Origin: Bacteroidota bacterium
GTDB taxonomy: Bacteria > Bacteroidota > Bacteroidia > Cytophagales > Cyclobacteriaceae
Assembly (NCBI GenBank): GCA_024280115.1
Contig: JAJRQT010000166.1
Span: 44,571-108,570 of the forward strand
Direction of reading: 5' to 3'
DNA length: 64,000 nucleotides
Shown here: piece after piece, positions 44,990 through 53,841 of the stretch
How positions within the stretch are numbered: position 1 is the stretch's first letter
Layout of the letters: every line of letters begins with the position of its first letter
Notes under the pieces: model-generated
Told to the model about the DNA's origin: nothing
The model's database searches: none
What the model saw: the letters and a program-made list of their open reading frames with translations, nothing else
Translations under genes and position numbers: made by a program

Positions 44990-45667
44990 TTATTTATTAA
45001 CATCATTGCCTTCTGTATTTGTTTCGTATTTCCTCCTAACCAATTTCAAAATATACCCAATTGGTATTATGGACATAAATGAGATCGTCCAGATCCCAGG
45101 GCCAAAGGCGGCAAAAGGCAGGGTAAACAAGGAAGCCATGGGCTCTGGTAAAAGACTGTAGAATATACTCATTTCCTCATTATCGTTTATCTGATCTGAG
45201 GTTAATTTATTAACCCGGGCGTAGCGCCAGTTAAATGCTCCAATAAAACCTGCAAGCGCCAAAAATAAACTTTCCATTTGCAATGCAAGTTTCATTCCAT
45301 CAAACTCCATATCGAAACGAACAAAGTAAAGATATAGCATAAGACAAATCATTTGAACAACCGACAATGAAGCATGCATCGGAGAGCTCCTGACCAAATT
45401 ACCCAGTTGTCTGTTGAACTGAACCCAATACATAATGATTAGAATCAAGCCGACAACAATTACAAGTATTTGGTTTAAGTTCTCACTGTAAATTTGGCCA
45501 AGTGTATGATATTTCAACTCAGGGTCGTCCGGTCGGGGAAGAATAAGAAATACTTGAAAAATTAACAATGCATAAAGCACATTGACGACTACTCTGATGC
45601 TATTCAATAACCCTATTCCTCGTTCAATCTCCGCTTTGGTGGGGTCGGTTTTTTTTATAATTGGCAT
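44990..45667 (-). CDS. Multi-helix membrane protein of unknown function
   Basis: 225 residues with about five or six hydrophobic segments (about 24-44, 66-86, 102-118, 130-148, 180-210) and a basic C-terminus. I do not recognise the family with confidence; some resemblance of the WVQFNRQLGNLVRSSPMHASL region to TMEM175-like potassium channels is weak and the FSDGVFAI signature is absent. It lies 5 bp upstream of the transporter-suffix-like gene. Confidence 0.6.
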   Translation of the reverse strand: MPIIKKTDPTKAEIERGIGLLNSIRVVVNVLYALLIFQVFLILPRPDDPELKYHTLGQIYSENLNQILVIVVGLILIIMYWVQFNRQLGNLVRSSPMHASLSVVQMICLMLYLYFVRFDMEFDGMKLALQMESLFLALAGFIGAFNWRYARVNKLTSDQINDNEEMSIFYSLLPEPMASLFTLPFAAFGPGIWTISFMSIIPIGYILKLVRRKYETNTEGNDVNK

Positions 45668-45753
45668 TTTAATCCAGGTTTTTAAAGTTAATCATCATTG
45701 AAGATAGATTTAATTTTCTTTTTTTCTTTACTCAATGCCTTTTTAAAGTCACA

Positions 45754-45969
45754 CTATTTTTTCCCTACAGGAATGGTATAGGAAACATTAAACCGGTGCG
45801 AATTTTTCACTGCAGGCCCCGTCCAATTTTTATACACCATACTTGTCCTATATTCATAATACAGATTGAAAGAAGACTTGTCGAATACCAGCACCTTCCC
45901 TACTCTTGCTCCAATGGGTATATAAACATGACCACTGTCCCAATCATATTGTATCACAATATCTGCTGT
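45754..45969 (-). pseudogene. C-terminal fragment of an outer-membrane beta-barrel protein
   Basis: About 71 codons open from a TAA at 45970; a GTG at 45957 gives the longest possible product. The segment VYIPIGARVGKVLVFDKSSFNLYYEYRTSMVY and the ending HRFNVSYTIPVGKK are alternating amphipathic strands of a barrel C-terminus. No signal peptide or upstream barrel exists; in the same frame upstream is a separate 36-codon open stretch (45970-46080). It is interpreted as a relic of a deleted porin-like gene. Confidence 0.5.
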
Positions 45970-46112
45970 TTATATTCCTTTGATTTTTGTTGAGGAATAT
46001 CCGGTGATGTTAATTGAATACACAGTTTTATTATTCACTTGTTCTTCAATACGATATAAATACAGTTGCTTAATTATCATTAAAAAGTTAGCGAAAGTTG
46101 CTTTTTAAGAGC

Positions 46113-47327
46113 CTAAAATGAAACGTCCCACTGCAAACGAACCCTCGAGCCTGAATGTAATTGATCGGTGTCTAGTGAATAGTAAAAATAGGAATACTCA
46201 GCAGTCAATTTATTGGCATGTCCCTTTATAAACCAATTCATACCTGTTGAAAATTCTTGTTGAAAATCAGATTCCCTGTTAACGTCGGGATCATAAAAAG
46301 CATGTCGGGCATAGAGCTCAATTTTGTCTGAGAATTTATTCCATTTATAATGAGGAAAATAGCCTATCTGGAATAAGTTGCCTGCTAATGTTGTGATTTT
46401 GGAATTTACTTTGTCGTTAATTTCTTTCCAATGGAATTCTTGCTGCCAAGAAAACCCCTTGTATTTCCCGGCAGTTTCCTCCATTAATTGGTTTACTCTG
46501 TACTGACCGGCAACACCTTCTTCAAAGCCCTCCAATTGACCACCCCCAGCCGTAGAAAATCTGGTGTATTGACTTTGGTTTGTGACTCCTGCCACCGCCA
46601 AAATAGCAGTGAATTTTTTATAATATTTTAAATCAGAACCAGAGAACTCAAGCGGCCTGCCAGTAAAGTTCCATTGCCAGCGTGCCATCAACATTGGGTT
46701 TTTATCGTCATTATCACGTGCTCCTCTTCCGGTACCCATAAAGACAGAGGCCCAATAGTTGAAGTCCGCCAGACCATTGCCATCTAATCTGCCAAATACA
46801 GAAATACCTTCTTGCCTATCTAAAGTAAATGGTCTGGTAATTATAGACCGTTCCATAGTTTGCTGCTTCCCTGACGAAATAATTCGCTCTCTGTTATACT
46901 GCGCTTTCCATTGACCTACCTTTAATTTTAGGTAGGGTAAATTTTCGACCATCAGTCGGAAATCCAGGAGGTTTGAACCAAAAAAATCGTATTCAAGGTA
47001 GTATTTTAACCAGGGAGTGAAGGCATGACCACCAACTTTCATTCGTGCCCTGTTCACTTTCAGGTATAGCTGTTCATTTTGAAAATCTGTTAAGTTGATC
47101 GGGTCACTATCTCTTGGATAAGCAATGCGAAATTGTCCGCGAAATTGAATTTGCATAAGATAGTTGCCATCAATGCTGGTAAATTCAAAACCTTTTGCCC
47201 CATGACTTATAAGTGGTTTTTTGATTGACGATTTTGTTGAGTCCTCCTCCTGAGCATAAACCTGAGTTATTGAAAAAATAAAATTTAGTAAGATTACCAA
47301 TACGGAAATTTTTATTGAAAAAGTCAT
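46113..47327 (-). CDS. Phosphate-selective porin O/P-family outer-membrane protein (second paralogue)
   Basis: 404 residues with signal peptide (to TQVYAQ). It shows the same markers as the porin at 40707: FEFTSIDGNYLMQIQFRGQFR, VNRARMKVGGHAFTPWLKYYLEYDF, KLKVGQWKAQYNRERIISSGKQQTMERSIITRPFTLDRQEG and a terminal aromatic RLQWDVSF. Overall identity to that porin is low, so this is an old paralogue with probably another anion or substrate. No transporter adjoins it; a broken regulator lies immediately upstream. Confidence 0.86.
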   Translation of the reverse strand: MTFSIKISVLVILLNFIFSITQVYAQEEDSTKSSIKKPLISHGAKGFEFTSIDGNYLMQIQFRGQFRIAYPRDSDPINLTDFQNEQLYLKVNRARMKVGGHAFTPWLKYYLEYDFFGSNLLDFRLMVENLPYLKLKVGQWKAQYNRERIISSGKQQTMERSIITRPFTLDRQEGISVFGRLDGNGLADFNYWASVFMGTGRGARDNDDKNPMLMARWQWNFTGRPLEFSGSDLKYYKKFTAILAVAGVTNQSQYTRFSTAGGGQLEGFEEGVAGQYRVNQLMEETAGKYKGFSWQQEFHWKEINDKVNSKITTLAGNLFQIGYFPHYKWNKFSDKIELYARHAFYDPDVNRESDFQQEFSTGMNWFIKGHANKLTAEYSYFYYSLDTDQLHSGSRVRLQWDVSF

Positions 47328-47339
47328 TGCTCAAGTTGA

Positions 47340-47702
47340 TTAATATTTTATTGATCCATTAATATTTAGCTTTTTCATTTTAGACCTCAAAGTACTTGAT
47401 GGCATGCCCAGCTTATTTGCGGTGCCCTCATCTCCATTAATTTTCCAAGTGCAATCTTCAAGGACTTTTATGAAATGGCTTTTTTGAGAAGCCGACGAGG
47501 TGATGGTAGAATTTGCTGTAGGATCATTTTTTATATGTTGGGAAATCGATGATTTCAATTGATTATCATTCAAATTAATTCCACCGACAACAAATGTAAA
47601 CCCACGAAAAAAAATAAATAAGTAGTTAGACGACATATATTCAAAAACTGGGTTTACAAATATTAATAAACTTGACCCGTTGCGTGAATTAACTAACGTC
47701 AT
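47340..47702 (-). pseudogene. Fis-type HTH tail of a sigma-54-dependent activator (relic)
   Basis: Of the 120 codons only the last 50 look like a protein: SHFIKVLEDCTWKINGDEGTANKLGMPSSTLRSKMKKLNI is the C-terminal Fis-like helix-turn-helix of FhlA/NtrC-type enhancer-binding proteins. The AAA+ and sensor domains are absent and the N-terminal 70 codons match nothing and overlap the 67-bp inverted repeat at 47696. The gene has evidently lost its 5' part. It stands 12 bp upstream of the second porin, which it may once have controlled (inference). Confidence 0.6.
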
Positions 47703-47762
47703 TGCGAATGCAAAGCATGCGGCAATCTTTTAGAGATTACAACGTGATGCTCGTAATGACGT
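47696..47762. repeat. 67-bp inverted-repeat element (CATTGCGA type)
   Basis: Ends ACGTCATT (47696-47703) and AATGACGT (47755-47762) are perfect complements, extended by one G-T pair and CGA/TCG. The interior has GCGGCAATCTTTT, typical of the ATTGCGAnnn...GCAATCT hairpin elements seen in many bacterial genomes. It sits at the 5' end of the truncated regulator. Confidence 0.65.
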
Positions 47763-47830
47763 ATTTTATTGATATTCTGTAATTTATAATTAATTCACAA
47801 AACGGGATTAAATTTAAGATCTTCCTAAAA

Positions 47831-47869
47831 AAAGGCATTAGCTAAAATACTGGTTTAGCCAATGCCTTT
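47831..47869 (-). terminator. Rho-independent terminator of the secreted helical protein gene
   Basis: Nine-base outer stem AAAGGCATT/AATGCCTTT, then one mismatch and a further six pairs, loop of seven. On the minus strand a run of seven T follows. It lies 65 bp after the stop at 47934. Confidence 0.8.
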
Positions 47870-47933
47870 CAATAGTAGCGCATTTAAATGAGGGTTTAGT
47901 GTTTCAAACTCTCTGCGTTTTCTTTATTTAATT

Positions 47934-48401
47934 CTATTTTGTCTCAATAAAAGGTATCTCCATTGCCAATGATGCATTGACCATTGCTTCAATTTTGTTT
48001 TCTGCCTGAAAATACATAGCTGCTTTCCCGATGGGCATTATTTTTTTGAATTTTTTGTAATACTTTTTCTTCAGTTTGAGTGCATCTTGCTGAAAAGACA
48101 GCGCTCCAGTCCATAATTCATCCGCTTTTTCATCTGTCATTTTATCATAGTTGGCAGCGAAATCTTTGATTAGCGAAATACGATCGTTCTGAACTTTTGA
48201 CAATTCAAAATTGTACTCGTTGTATAGCTCCCAGAATGATCCGCTTTCTGCATCGCTCAATTCCATAATCTCGGCAATTGCAGCTTTCTTTTCTGTTTTC
48301 AATACATCTCTGACTATTTCAATATAGTCGTCCTCAGATTGTGCGAACAACTGCACTGATGAAAAAATGATTGCAAGTGATACTAATACTGTCTTCTTCA
48401 T
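47934..48401 (-). CDS. Secreted helical protein
   Basis: 155 residues with a standard signal peptide (MKKTVLVSLAIIFSSVQLFAQ). The mature part is nearly all helical and charged: MELSDAESGSFWELYNEYNFELSKVQNDRI, TDEKADELWTGALSFQQDALKLKKKYYKKFKKIMP. The pattern recalls Spy/CpxP-like periplasmic helical proteins (LTxxQ type), but the LTxxQ motif itself is not clear. Probably periplasmic; function unknown. It has its own terminator. Confidence 0.7.
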   Translation of the reverse strand: MKKTVLVSLAIIFSSVQLFAQSEDDYIEIVRDVLKTEKKAAIAEIMELSDAESGSFWELYNEYNFELSKVQNDRISLIKDFAANYDKMTDEKADELWTGALSFQQDALKLKKKYYKKFKKIMPIGKAAMYFQAENKIEAMVNASLAMEIPFIETK

Positions 48402-48799
48402 AATTTACTTTTTGTTTTAGAATTAATAGTTAGATTAAAATATTATTGTTTTTACAAGTGTGTGAAAATAAATCTCTCATTGCGAATCTGAATTATAGGA
48501 AGAAATTGTTTTGCAGTTATCTGCTACACGCATGCTTCTCTATTTACAAATTGATGCAAATATATTTATTAATTGATAATATGTTTTATTTAATAGTTTA
48601 ATATAGTTTTCTACTTGCCGCCCCACCTATATTGGTAACTGACAACGAAGGCATCAAAATCACCTCCTTTTTCAGAGCAGGCACCCCAAAGTTAATTAAA
48701 ATTCGAAACCTTAAATCACGCATAGCAGACCTGGCAGTAGATGTATCAATATCTGCTACTTTTTCTACCAATTGCCACTCATTACTTCTACACCTTTCT
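48402..48799. other. Intergenic region with a possible frameshifted barrel relic
   Basis: 398 bp. The minus strand from about 48790 to 48604 is open in one frame (ADIDTSTARSAMRDLRFRI) and continues in another as LWGACSEKGGDFDAFVVSYQYRWGGK and stop, the ending looking like the last strand of an outer-membrane barrel. This could be a decayed gene end; evidence is weak. The remainder is AT-rich and featureless. Confidence 0.3.
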
Positions 48800-49708
48800 T
48801 TACATCACTACTCCATTTTCTGGCTGCAATGGATCCGGGATATTTTCAAGTTTCAATTCTTGTTTGATGTTTATTTCAATTGTTCTGGAAAGCGCTCTCA
48901 TTGGAGTATCTGAAGGCATGTTCTCAAAAGGATCTTGCATATAAACCGCAATCCTGTCAATCACCAGGAAAGAAAATGCCAGGGAAATTGTAGTGGGAAT
49001 CAAAATATAGCCGATCAAATCGACCAAGGCAAAAGGTAAAAATAAAATCCAAAGATAGATCAATATATCTACCAGTAAACTATAACTAGAAGGGAAAACA
49101 GTGTTTTTTATACGTTCACATCCACCCATAGAATCAGTTAGTTTGGTCAAAGTACGATCGAGCTGGACAAACTGATAGCTATCAATCAACTTATTCTCGT
49201 ACATATTTTTTATATTTTCTGCCTGCCGATACAATAATGCGTTGGGGACATTGAATTTCTCTTTCAATTTTCCTGCCTCACTTTCGTCAATTAATCCGTT
49301 CAGATCCTGGGTAGGATCCTGATTTCTAAGGTGCCTTGCAAGGGAATAATTCCATGCTACATGTCTTAAACTCAATTTGCGAATCAATTGGAATTCGGAT
49401 GAATTTCTATCTTCATATTGTACAAATGTCATCAGTTGCCTTACCCATGTTCTTGAATCATTGACAATGGCACCCCAAATGATTCGTGCCTCCCACCATC
49501 GGTCATAGGCGGAATTTGTCCTAAAGCCCAGCAACAATGCGATCACCGTTCCCGGAATAGTAATCAGGCTGATTGGAACATGAATGTATTCCAAAGTCAA
49601 GTAATGATCTGAGATTGAGATGGCTGTCATAAATATTATTATACATATCATGGGCGTTCTCAAGTCTTTTGCTATCCGCTTCCAGGGTATTTGAAGATTT
49701 ACAATCAT
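48800..49708 (-). CDS. Bestrophin-family anion channel
   Basis: 302 residues. Signature of the bacterial bestrophin (UPF0187) group: helices at about 18-36 and 45-62, the motif ALLLGFRTNSAYDRWWEARIIWGAIVNDSR, and a later pair of helices (VDILIYLWILFLPFALVDLIGYILIPTTISLAFSFLVIDRIAVYMQDPFEN). Bestrophins are pentameric channels for chloride, bicarbonate or, in some bacteria, cations. The gene is monocistronic. The alpha-carbonic anhydrase relic 5 kb away would be a natural functional partner for a bicarbonate channel, but that is speculation. Confidence 0.9.
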   Translation of the reverse strand: MIVNLQIPWKRIAKDLRTPMICIIIFMTAISISDHYLTLEYIHVPISLITIPGTVIALLLGFRTNSAYDRWWEARIIWGAIVNDSRTWVRQLMTFVQYEDRNSSEFQLIRKLSLRHVAWNYSLARHLRNQDPTQDLNGLIDESEAGKLKEKFNVPNALLYRQAENIKNMYENKLIDSYQFVQLDRTLTKLTDSMGGCERIKNTVFPSSYSLLVDILIYLWILFLPFALVDLIGYILIPTTISLAFSFLVIDRIAVYMQDPFENMPSDTPMRALSRTIEINIKQELKLENIPDPLQPENGVVM

Positions 49709-50274
49709 TTGTTTTGTAATAGTTTAAGATTCATCTAATATTTGATCGGGATGAATCATGCACTAAATCTAAATAATTAAAGTTTGTCCACAAAGTCGGG
49801 TACTATTTGAAGTGAAGAGCAAATAATAGTACTCAAATATCTGAAGAGTAAAATTCGCTAAAATATTTTTCAGCGGTGATTGCTATATCTATTCTACATA
49901 AAAAGCCTTTTGATCAATTATTATTTTTACCATTACCCAATAATCATCACACCTGGTTTTTAGTATCTAAGTTATAATATTCCTTCCTCGCCAGCAGGAG
50001 TATATTTTTTGGCAAAAATTTAGTAATTGAATGATACTTATAAATGGTAAAAGATTGAATAGAGATTAAAGAGATTGAGAAGATTGAATTATTACTCTTC
50101 ATCAATCTTTTTCTCAACCTTATTTGGTTTTGGCTTGTCCAGATTAGCTATTGTCGTTGAGTAAATTATTAGCATTTCAAAAAATACATTCTTATATCAA
50201 TACAATTTTAAATTAGCATGCGGATTTCGTATCTTTTGCAGATTATTATTTTTTTAAAACGCCACTCAAATTTC
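49709..50274. other. AT-rich intergenic region
   Basis: 566 bp between divergent genes. It contains a decayed CCTCGCCAGCAGG repeat at 49986-49998 and a possible -7 element TATCTTTTG at 50230-50238, which would start transcription just before the chosen ribokinase ATG. No gene recognised. Confidence 0.35.
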
Positions 50275-51174
50275 ATGAAAAAAATTACGGTAATCGGAAG
50301 TAGCAATACAGACATGGTAATTAAATCTTCAAAATTGCCCGCTCCGGGAGAAACCATTTTGGGTGGAGAATTTTTAATGAACCCGGGAGGAAAAGGAGCG
50401 AATCAGGCCGTAGCAGCAGCCAGGCTTGGAGGAAACGTCACTTTTATCACAAAAACAGGGAATGACATCTTCGGGAAACAGGCTATTAAATTGTTTGAAA
50501 AAGAAGGCATTAATTCTGAATTTATAGCTACCGATCAGGATCATCCTTCAGGGGTGGCGCTGATTATGGTTGATGACCATGGAGAAAATTGTATTTCAGT
50601 TGCGCTGGGTTCAAATGGAACCTTGAATTCAAGGGATATCGATAACGTCAAAGACCAAATTAAATCCTCATCAATGGTGCTAATGCAATTGGAAATACCC
50701 CTTTCTACTGTAGAATATGTAGCCGAAATTGCAAACGCTGAGGGTGTTAAAGTGGTTCTGAATCCTGCCCCGGCTCAGGAGCTTTCTGCCGAATTGCTAA
50801 AAACCATATACATGCTGACCCCCAATGAAACCGAAGCAGAATTATTATCAGGTGTTGAGGTACATGATGAATCCTCAGCCAGCAAGGCCGCCGGTATAAT
50901 AAAATCAAAAGGTGTAAAAAATGTGATCATCACCATGGGATCTTCCGGTGCTTTTGTTTCAACAACTAGTGAAGAATTCATGGTATCAGCCCCCATTGTA
51001 CAAGCTGTTGATACGACCGCCGCAGGCGATACTTTTAGCGGGGCATTGGTCGTTGCGCTGGCTGAGAATAAATCAATGGCAGATGCAGTTAATTTCGCAA
51101 ATAAGGCAGCGTCTATTTCCGTGACTAAATTAGGGGCTCAATCCTCTGTTCCATATAGAAAAGACATTTTATAA
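50275..51174 (+). CDS. rbsK: Ribokinase
   Basis: About 299 residues from MKKITVIGSSNTDMV; the frame is open from 50218, but the promoter-like TATCTTTTG at 50230 and family length favour this start. PfkB signatures: NPGGKGANQAVAAARLGG near residue 40 and DTTAAGDTFSGALVVALAE near 255, including the catalytic Asp. It phosphorylates D-ribose to ribose 5-phosphate. A nucleoside hydrolase follows 12 bp downstream, and a permease after that: a ribonucleoside salvage unit. Confidence 0.94.
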   Translation: MKKITVIGSSNTDMVIKSSKLPAPGETILGGEFLMNPGGKGANQAVAAARLGGNVTFITKTGNDIFGKQAIKLFEKEGINSEFIATDQDHPSGVALIMVDDHGENCISVALGSNGTLNSRDIDNVKDQIKSSSMVLMQLEIPLSTVEYVAEIANAEGVKVVLNPAPAQELSAELLKTIYMLTPNETEAELLSGVEVHDESSASKAAGIIKSKGVKNVIITMGSSGAFVSTTSEEFMVSAPIVQAVDTTAAGDTFSGALVVALAENKSMADAVNFANKAASISVTKLGAQSSVPYRKDIL

Positions 51175-51186
51175 ATTACTCATACT

Positions 51187-52164
51187 ATGAAAAAACTATT
51201 TTTAATCATCTCACTAATTTGCATTTTTTCCCAGGTTATACAGGCTCAGAATTATACTAAAATCACTGAGATTCAGCGGTTGAAAATGCTTGAAAAACCC
51301 ACAAAGGGCGCCAGCATGGTTTTCGATACAGATACTTACAACGAGATCGATGATCAGTTTGCGCTGGTTTATGCAATACTTTCTAAAGAAAGTTTCAAGC
51401 TAGAAGCAGTATATGCAGCACCTTTTTCTAACAACCGTGCAGAAAATCCAAAACTTGGGATGGAGTTGAGTTATGAGGAAATCCTGAGGATACTGGACAA
51501 AATGAATGTTAATAATGAAGGATTTGCGCACAAAGGCTCTACCAAGTATCTGACGAAAGATTTGAAACCCGAATCAAGCCAGGCGACAGATGATATGATT
51601 AAAAGAGCGCTAAGGCATTCTCCTGAAAATCCGCTATATGTGGTAGCCGTGGGAGCTATCACCAATGTTGCTAATGCTATTTTGTTAAATCCACAAATTA
51701 CCAAAAATATCGTAGTTGTTTGGTTGGGTGGTAATGCACATTTCTGGCCGGATACAAGGGAGTTTAATTTGTCTCAGGATAAGGATGCCGCGAATGTAAT
51801 CCTGGATAGCGGCGTCCCATTTGTTCAATATCCGTGTGTGGGCGTAGTCAGTCAGTTTACCACCACAGTTCCTGAAATGGAACATTATCTGAAGGGTCAT
51901 AATGAGATTTCAGACTATCTTTTAAAAATTTTCAAGGATTACCATAAAGATCATTTTGCATGGTCAAAAGTGCTTTGGGATATGACTGCCATTACCTATT
52001 TGATCGATCGCAACTGGACTCCCTCCCAATTGGTACATGCACCAAGAGTAACTGAATTTGATACCTATAGTTTTGATAATAACCGCCACCTGATCCGGAT
52101 GGTGTATCATATTCGCAGGGACCTGATTTTTAAAGATTTCTTTACTAAACTCCAGTCTTTTTAA
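51187..52164 (+). CDS. Secreted nucleoside hydrolase
   Basis: 325 residues with signal peptide (to VIQAQ). The Ca2+-binding cluster DTDTYNEIDDQFALVYA corresponds to the DxDxxxDD motif, and VVAVGAITNVANAILLNP, VWLGGNA, EFNLSQDKDAANVIL are family segments. The C-terminus DMTAITYLIDRNW carries the second Asp. It releases ribose from ribonucleosides, here in the periplasm, feeding the adjoining ribokinase after uptake. Confidence 0.93.
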   Translation: MKKLFLIISLICIFSQVIQAQNYTKITEIQRLKMLEKPTKGASMVFDTDTYNEIDDQFALVYAILSKESFKLEAVYAAPFSNNRAENPKLGMELSYEEILRILDKMNVNNEGFAHKGSTKYLTKDLKPESSQATDDMIKRALRHSPENPLYVVAVGAITNVANAILLNPQITKNIVVVWLGGNAHFWPDTREFNLSQDKDAANVILDSGVPFVQYPCVGVVSQFTTTVPEMEHYLKGHNEISDYLLKIFKDYHKDHFAWSKVLWDMTAITYLIDRNWTPSQLVHAPRVTEFDTYSFDNNRHLIRMVYHIRRDLIFKDFFTKLQSF

Positions 52165-52361
52165 ACCCAAACAATAGAAATGAAGATTCTACTGTTCTTT
52201 CAGTGAAAGCAGTGTATAGTCCTGAGCTCAGATTCGAAAGTTGATTTGGTAGTATTATGAATAGAGTAAAAATAGATAACAAATCATGGTCTCCAATTTT
52301 CAGAAAACTTTGGTCTTCTGACTTCGTCCCTTTTCAAGAATTTTAATTAAATATCACGAAT

Positions 52362-53366
52362 ATGTATATACCACAAAGTTATGCACTTGCAGTCTCCCTT
52401 TGTTTCATCACAATGCTTTGCTGGGGCAGCTGGGCAAATACCCAAAAACTTGCTACCAAAGAATGGCCTTTCCAACTATTTTACTGGGATTATGCTATAG
52501 GAATTGTGTTGATGTCTCTGCTCTTTGGGCTTACTCTGGGAAGCTATGGTGAGGAGGGAAGGTCTTTTTTTGCGGATCTTTCTCAGGCAAATACCGAGGC
52601 TTATGTCTCCGCCCTTATCGGAGGGATTATATTTAATTTCGCCAATATATTAATTGTAGCCGCCATAAACATCGCAGGCATGGCAGTCGCATTTCCTATC
52701 GGAATCGGATTGGCTTTAGTGATTGGGGTGGTGGTTAATTATATAGCAACTCCGGTAGGGAATCCAATGCTATTATTTGCCGGCGTGGTTTTAATTGTGA
52801 TCGCCATACTTTTTGATGCCATAGCCTATCGAAAATTATCTGACTCTGAGAAGAAAACTCCTATTCGCGGGATCATCTTGTCCATATTAGGCGGTATTGC
52901 TATGGGGTTTTTCTACAGATTTGTCGCCTCATCGATGTCCACTGATTTCGCTAATCCTGAGGTCGGGAAATTTACTCCTTACGGGGCTACTTTTATTTTT
53001 TCTATTGGAATATTAGTATCCAATTTTTTATGGAATTCCATAGCTATGTATAAGCCATTTAGTGGAGGATCTACGAATTATGGGGCTTATTTTAAAATGG
53101 GGACTCCACGACTGCACCTCATTGGTTTATTGGGAGGTGCGATTTGGTGCATTGGAAATTCATTGAGTTTTATTGCGTCAGAACAAGCTGGATATGCAAT
53201 TTCCTATGGACTAGGTCAGGGCGCCACAATGGTTGCCGCGGCATGGGGGGTATTTATCTGGAAAGAATTTGCTTCAGCACCAAAGGGAACCAATAAGTTC
53301 ATTAACCTGATGTTTCTTAGCTTTATTGTCGGATTGGTATTAATAATTGTTGCAAGGTTGAACTGA
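52362..53366 (+). CDS. DMT-superfamily permease (GRP sugar/ureide permease type)
   Basis: 334 residues with ten helices. MLCWGSWANTQKLATKEWPFQLFYWDYAIGIVL is typical of the glucose/ribose-porter and ureide-permease branch of the drug/metabolite superfamily. Glycine-rich helix pairs (AGMAVAFPIGIGLALVIG, GYAISYGLGQGATMVAAAWG) support this. Position behind ribokinase and nucleoside hydrolase suggests ribose, nucleosides or nucleobases as substrate. A 200-bp spacer separates it from the hydrolase gene. Confidence 0.85.
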   Translation: MYIPQSYALAVSLCFITMLCWGSWANTQKLATKEWPFQLFYWDYAIGIVLMSLLFGLTLGSYGEEGRSFFADLSQANTEAYVSALIGGIIFNFANILIVAAINIAGMAVAFPIGIGLALVIGVVVNYIATPVGNPMLLFAGVVLIVIAILFDAIAYRKLSDSEKKTPIRGIILSILGGIAMGFFYRFVASSMSTDFANPEVGKFTPYGATFIFSIGILVSNFLWNSIAMYKPFSGGSTNYGAYFKMGTPRLHLIGLLGGAIWCIGNSLSFIASEQAGYAISYGLGQGATMVAAAWGVFIWKEFASAPKGTNKFINLMFLSFIVGLVLIIVARLN

Positions 53367-53505
53367 TAGAAATAAAGATTGGTACTACCACCATATTAGT
53401 GATTAATGTGATAATGAGATAATGATATAATATAAAGAAGAAAATATCGTCAAAAGAAACATTTCAGATTTAGCAGAGTTTCCGATCAGGTATGACTTAG
53501 AGTCC

Positions 53506-53558
53506 GTCTATATAAAAAGCCATTCATTATTTTGAATTTTATCGACTTTATGGACAGC
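53506..53558 (-). repeat. 53-bp dispersed repeat, copy B
   Basis: Reverse complement matches 40271-40323 (about 83% identity); the core 53521-53540 is identical to 40289-40308. It lies in the gap after the permease gene, next to a GC-richer stretch (GGCAGGCCGG). Confidence 0.65.
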
Positions 53559-53646
53559 CACTACTTAGAAGCACTGCGAAGGAGAAGTAAGGCAGGCCGG
53601 ACTTTTCCTTTCTGCACATGACCGAATTACTGGATATACACCTGGA

Positions 53647-53841
53647 TTATTTACTCATTTCTACCAATTCTCCCGAATCCAGCACATAAAATTTTGTGTG
53701 TGGATCTGCGGATTTCTTCAATGGGATGTACTTGATTTTCGTAGATTCAAGTTCCTTTTTTCTTTTGAATGGTTTAACGAAATTAGTTAAAAAAACTACC
53801 ATCCAGACCAATGAAATAAGATAAAGTACAAATAAAATCAT
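53647..53841 (-). CDS. Small single-helix membrane protein
   Basis: 64 residues. One membrane helix (MILFVLYLISLVWMVVFL) is followed by a basic stretch and a short soluble tail (DPHTKFYVLDSGELVEMSK). No family recognised. Supported by composition and by occupying an otherwise empty 1-kb gap; the ORF could still be chance. Confidence 0.4.
   Translation of the reverse strand: MILFVLYLISLVWMVVFLTNFVKPFKRKKELESTKIKYIPLKKSADPHTKFYVLDSGELVEMSK

Noticed and set aside
45970..46080. 36-codon minus-strand ORF starting MIIKQLYLYRIEE
   Set aside because: Too short, no ribosome-binding site and no recognised family; possibly another relic but not separable from chance.
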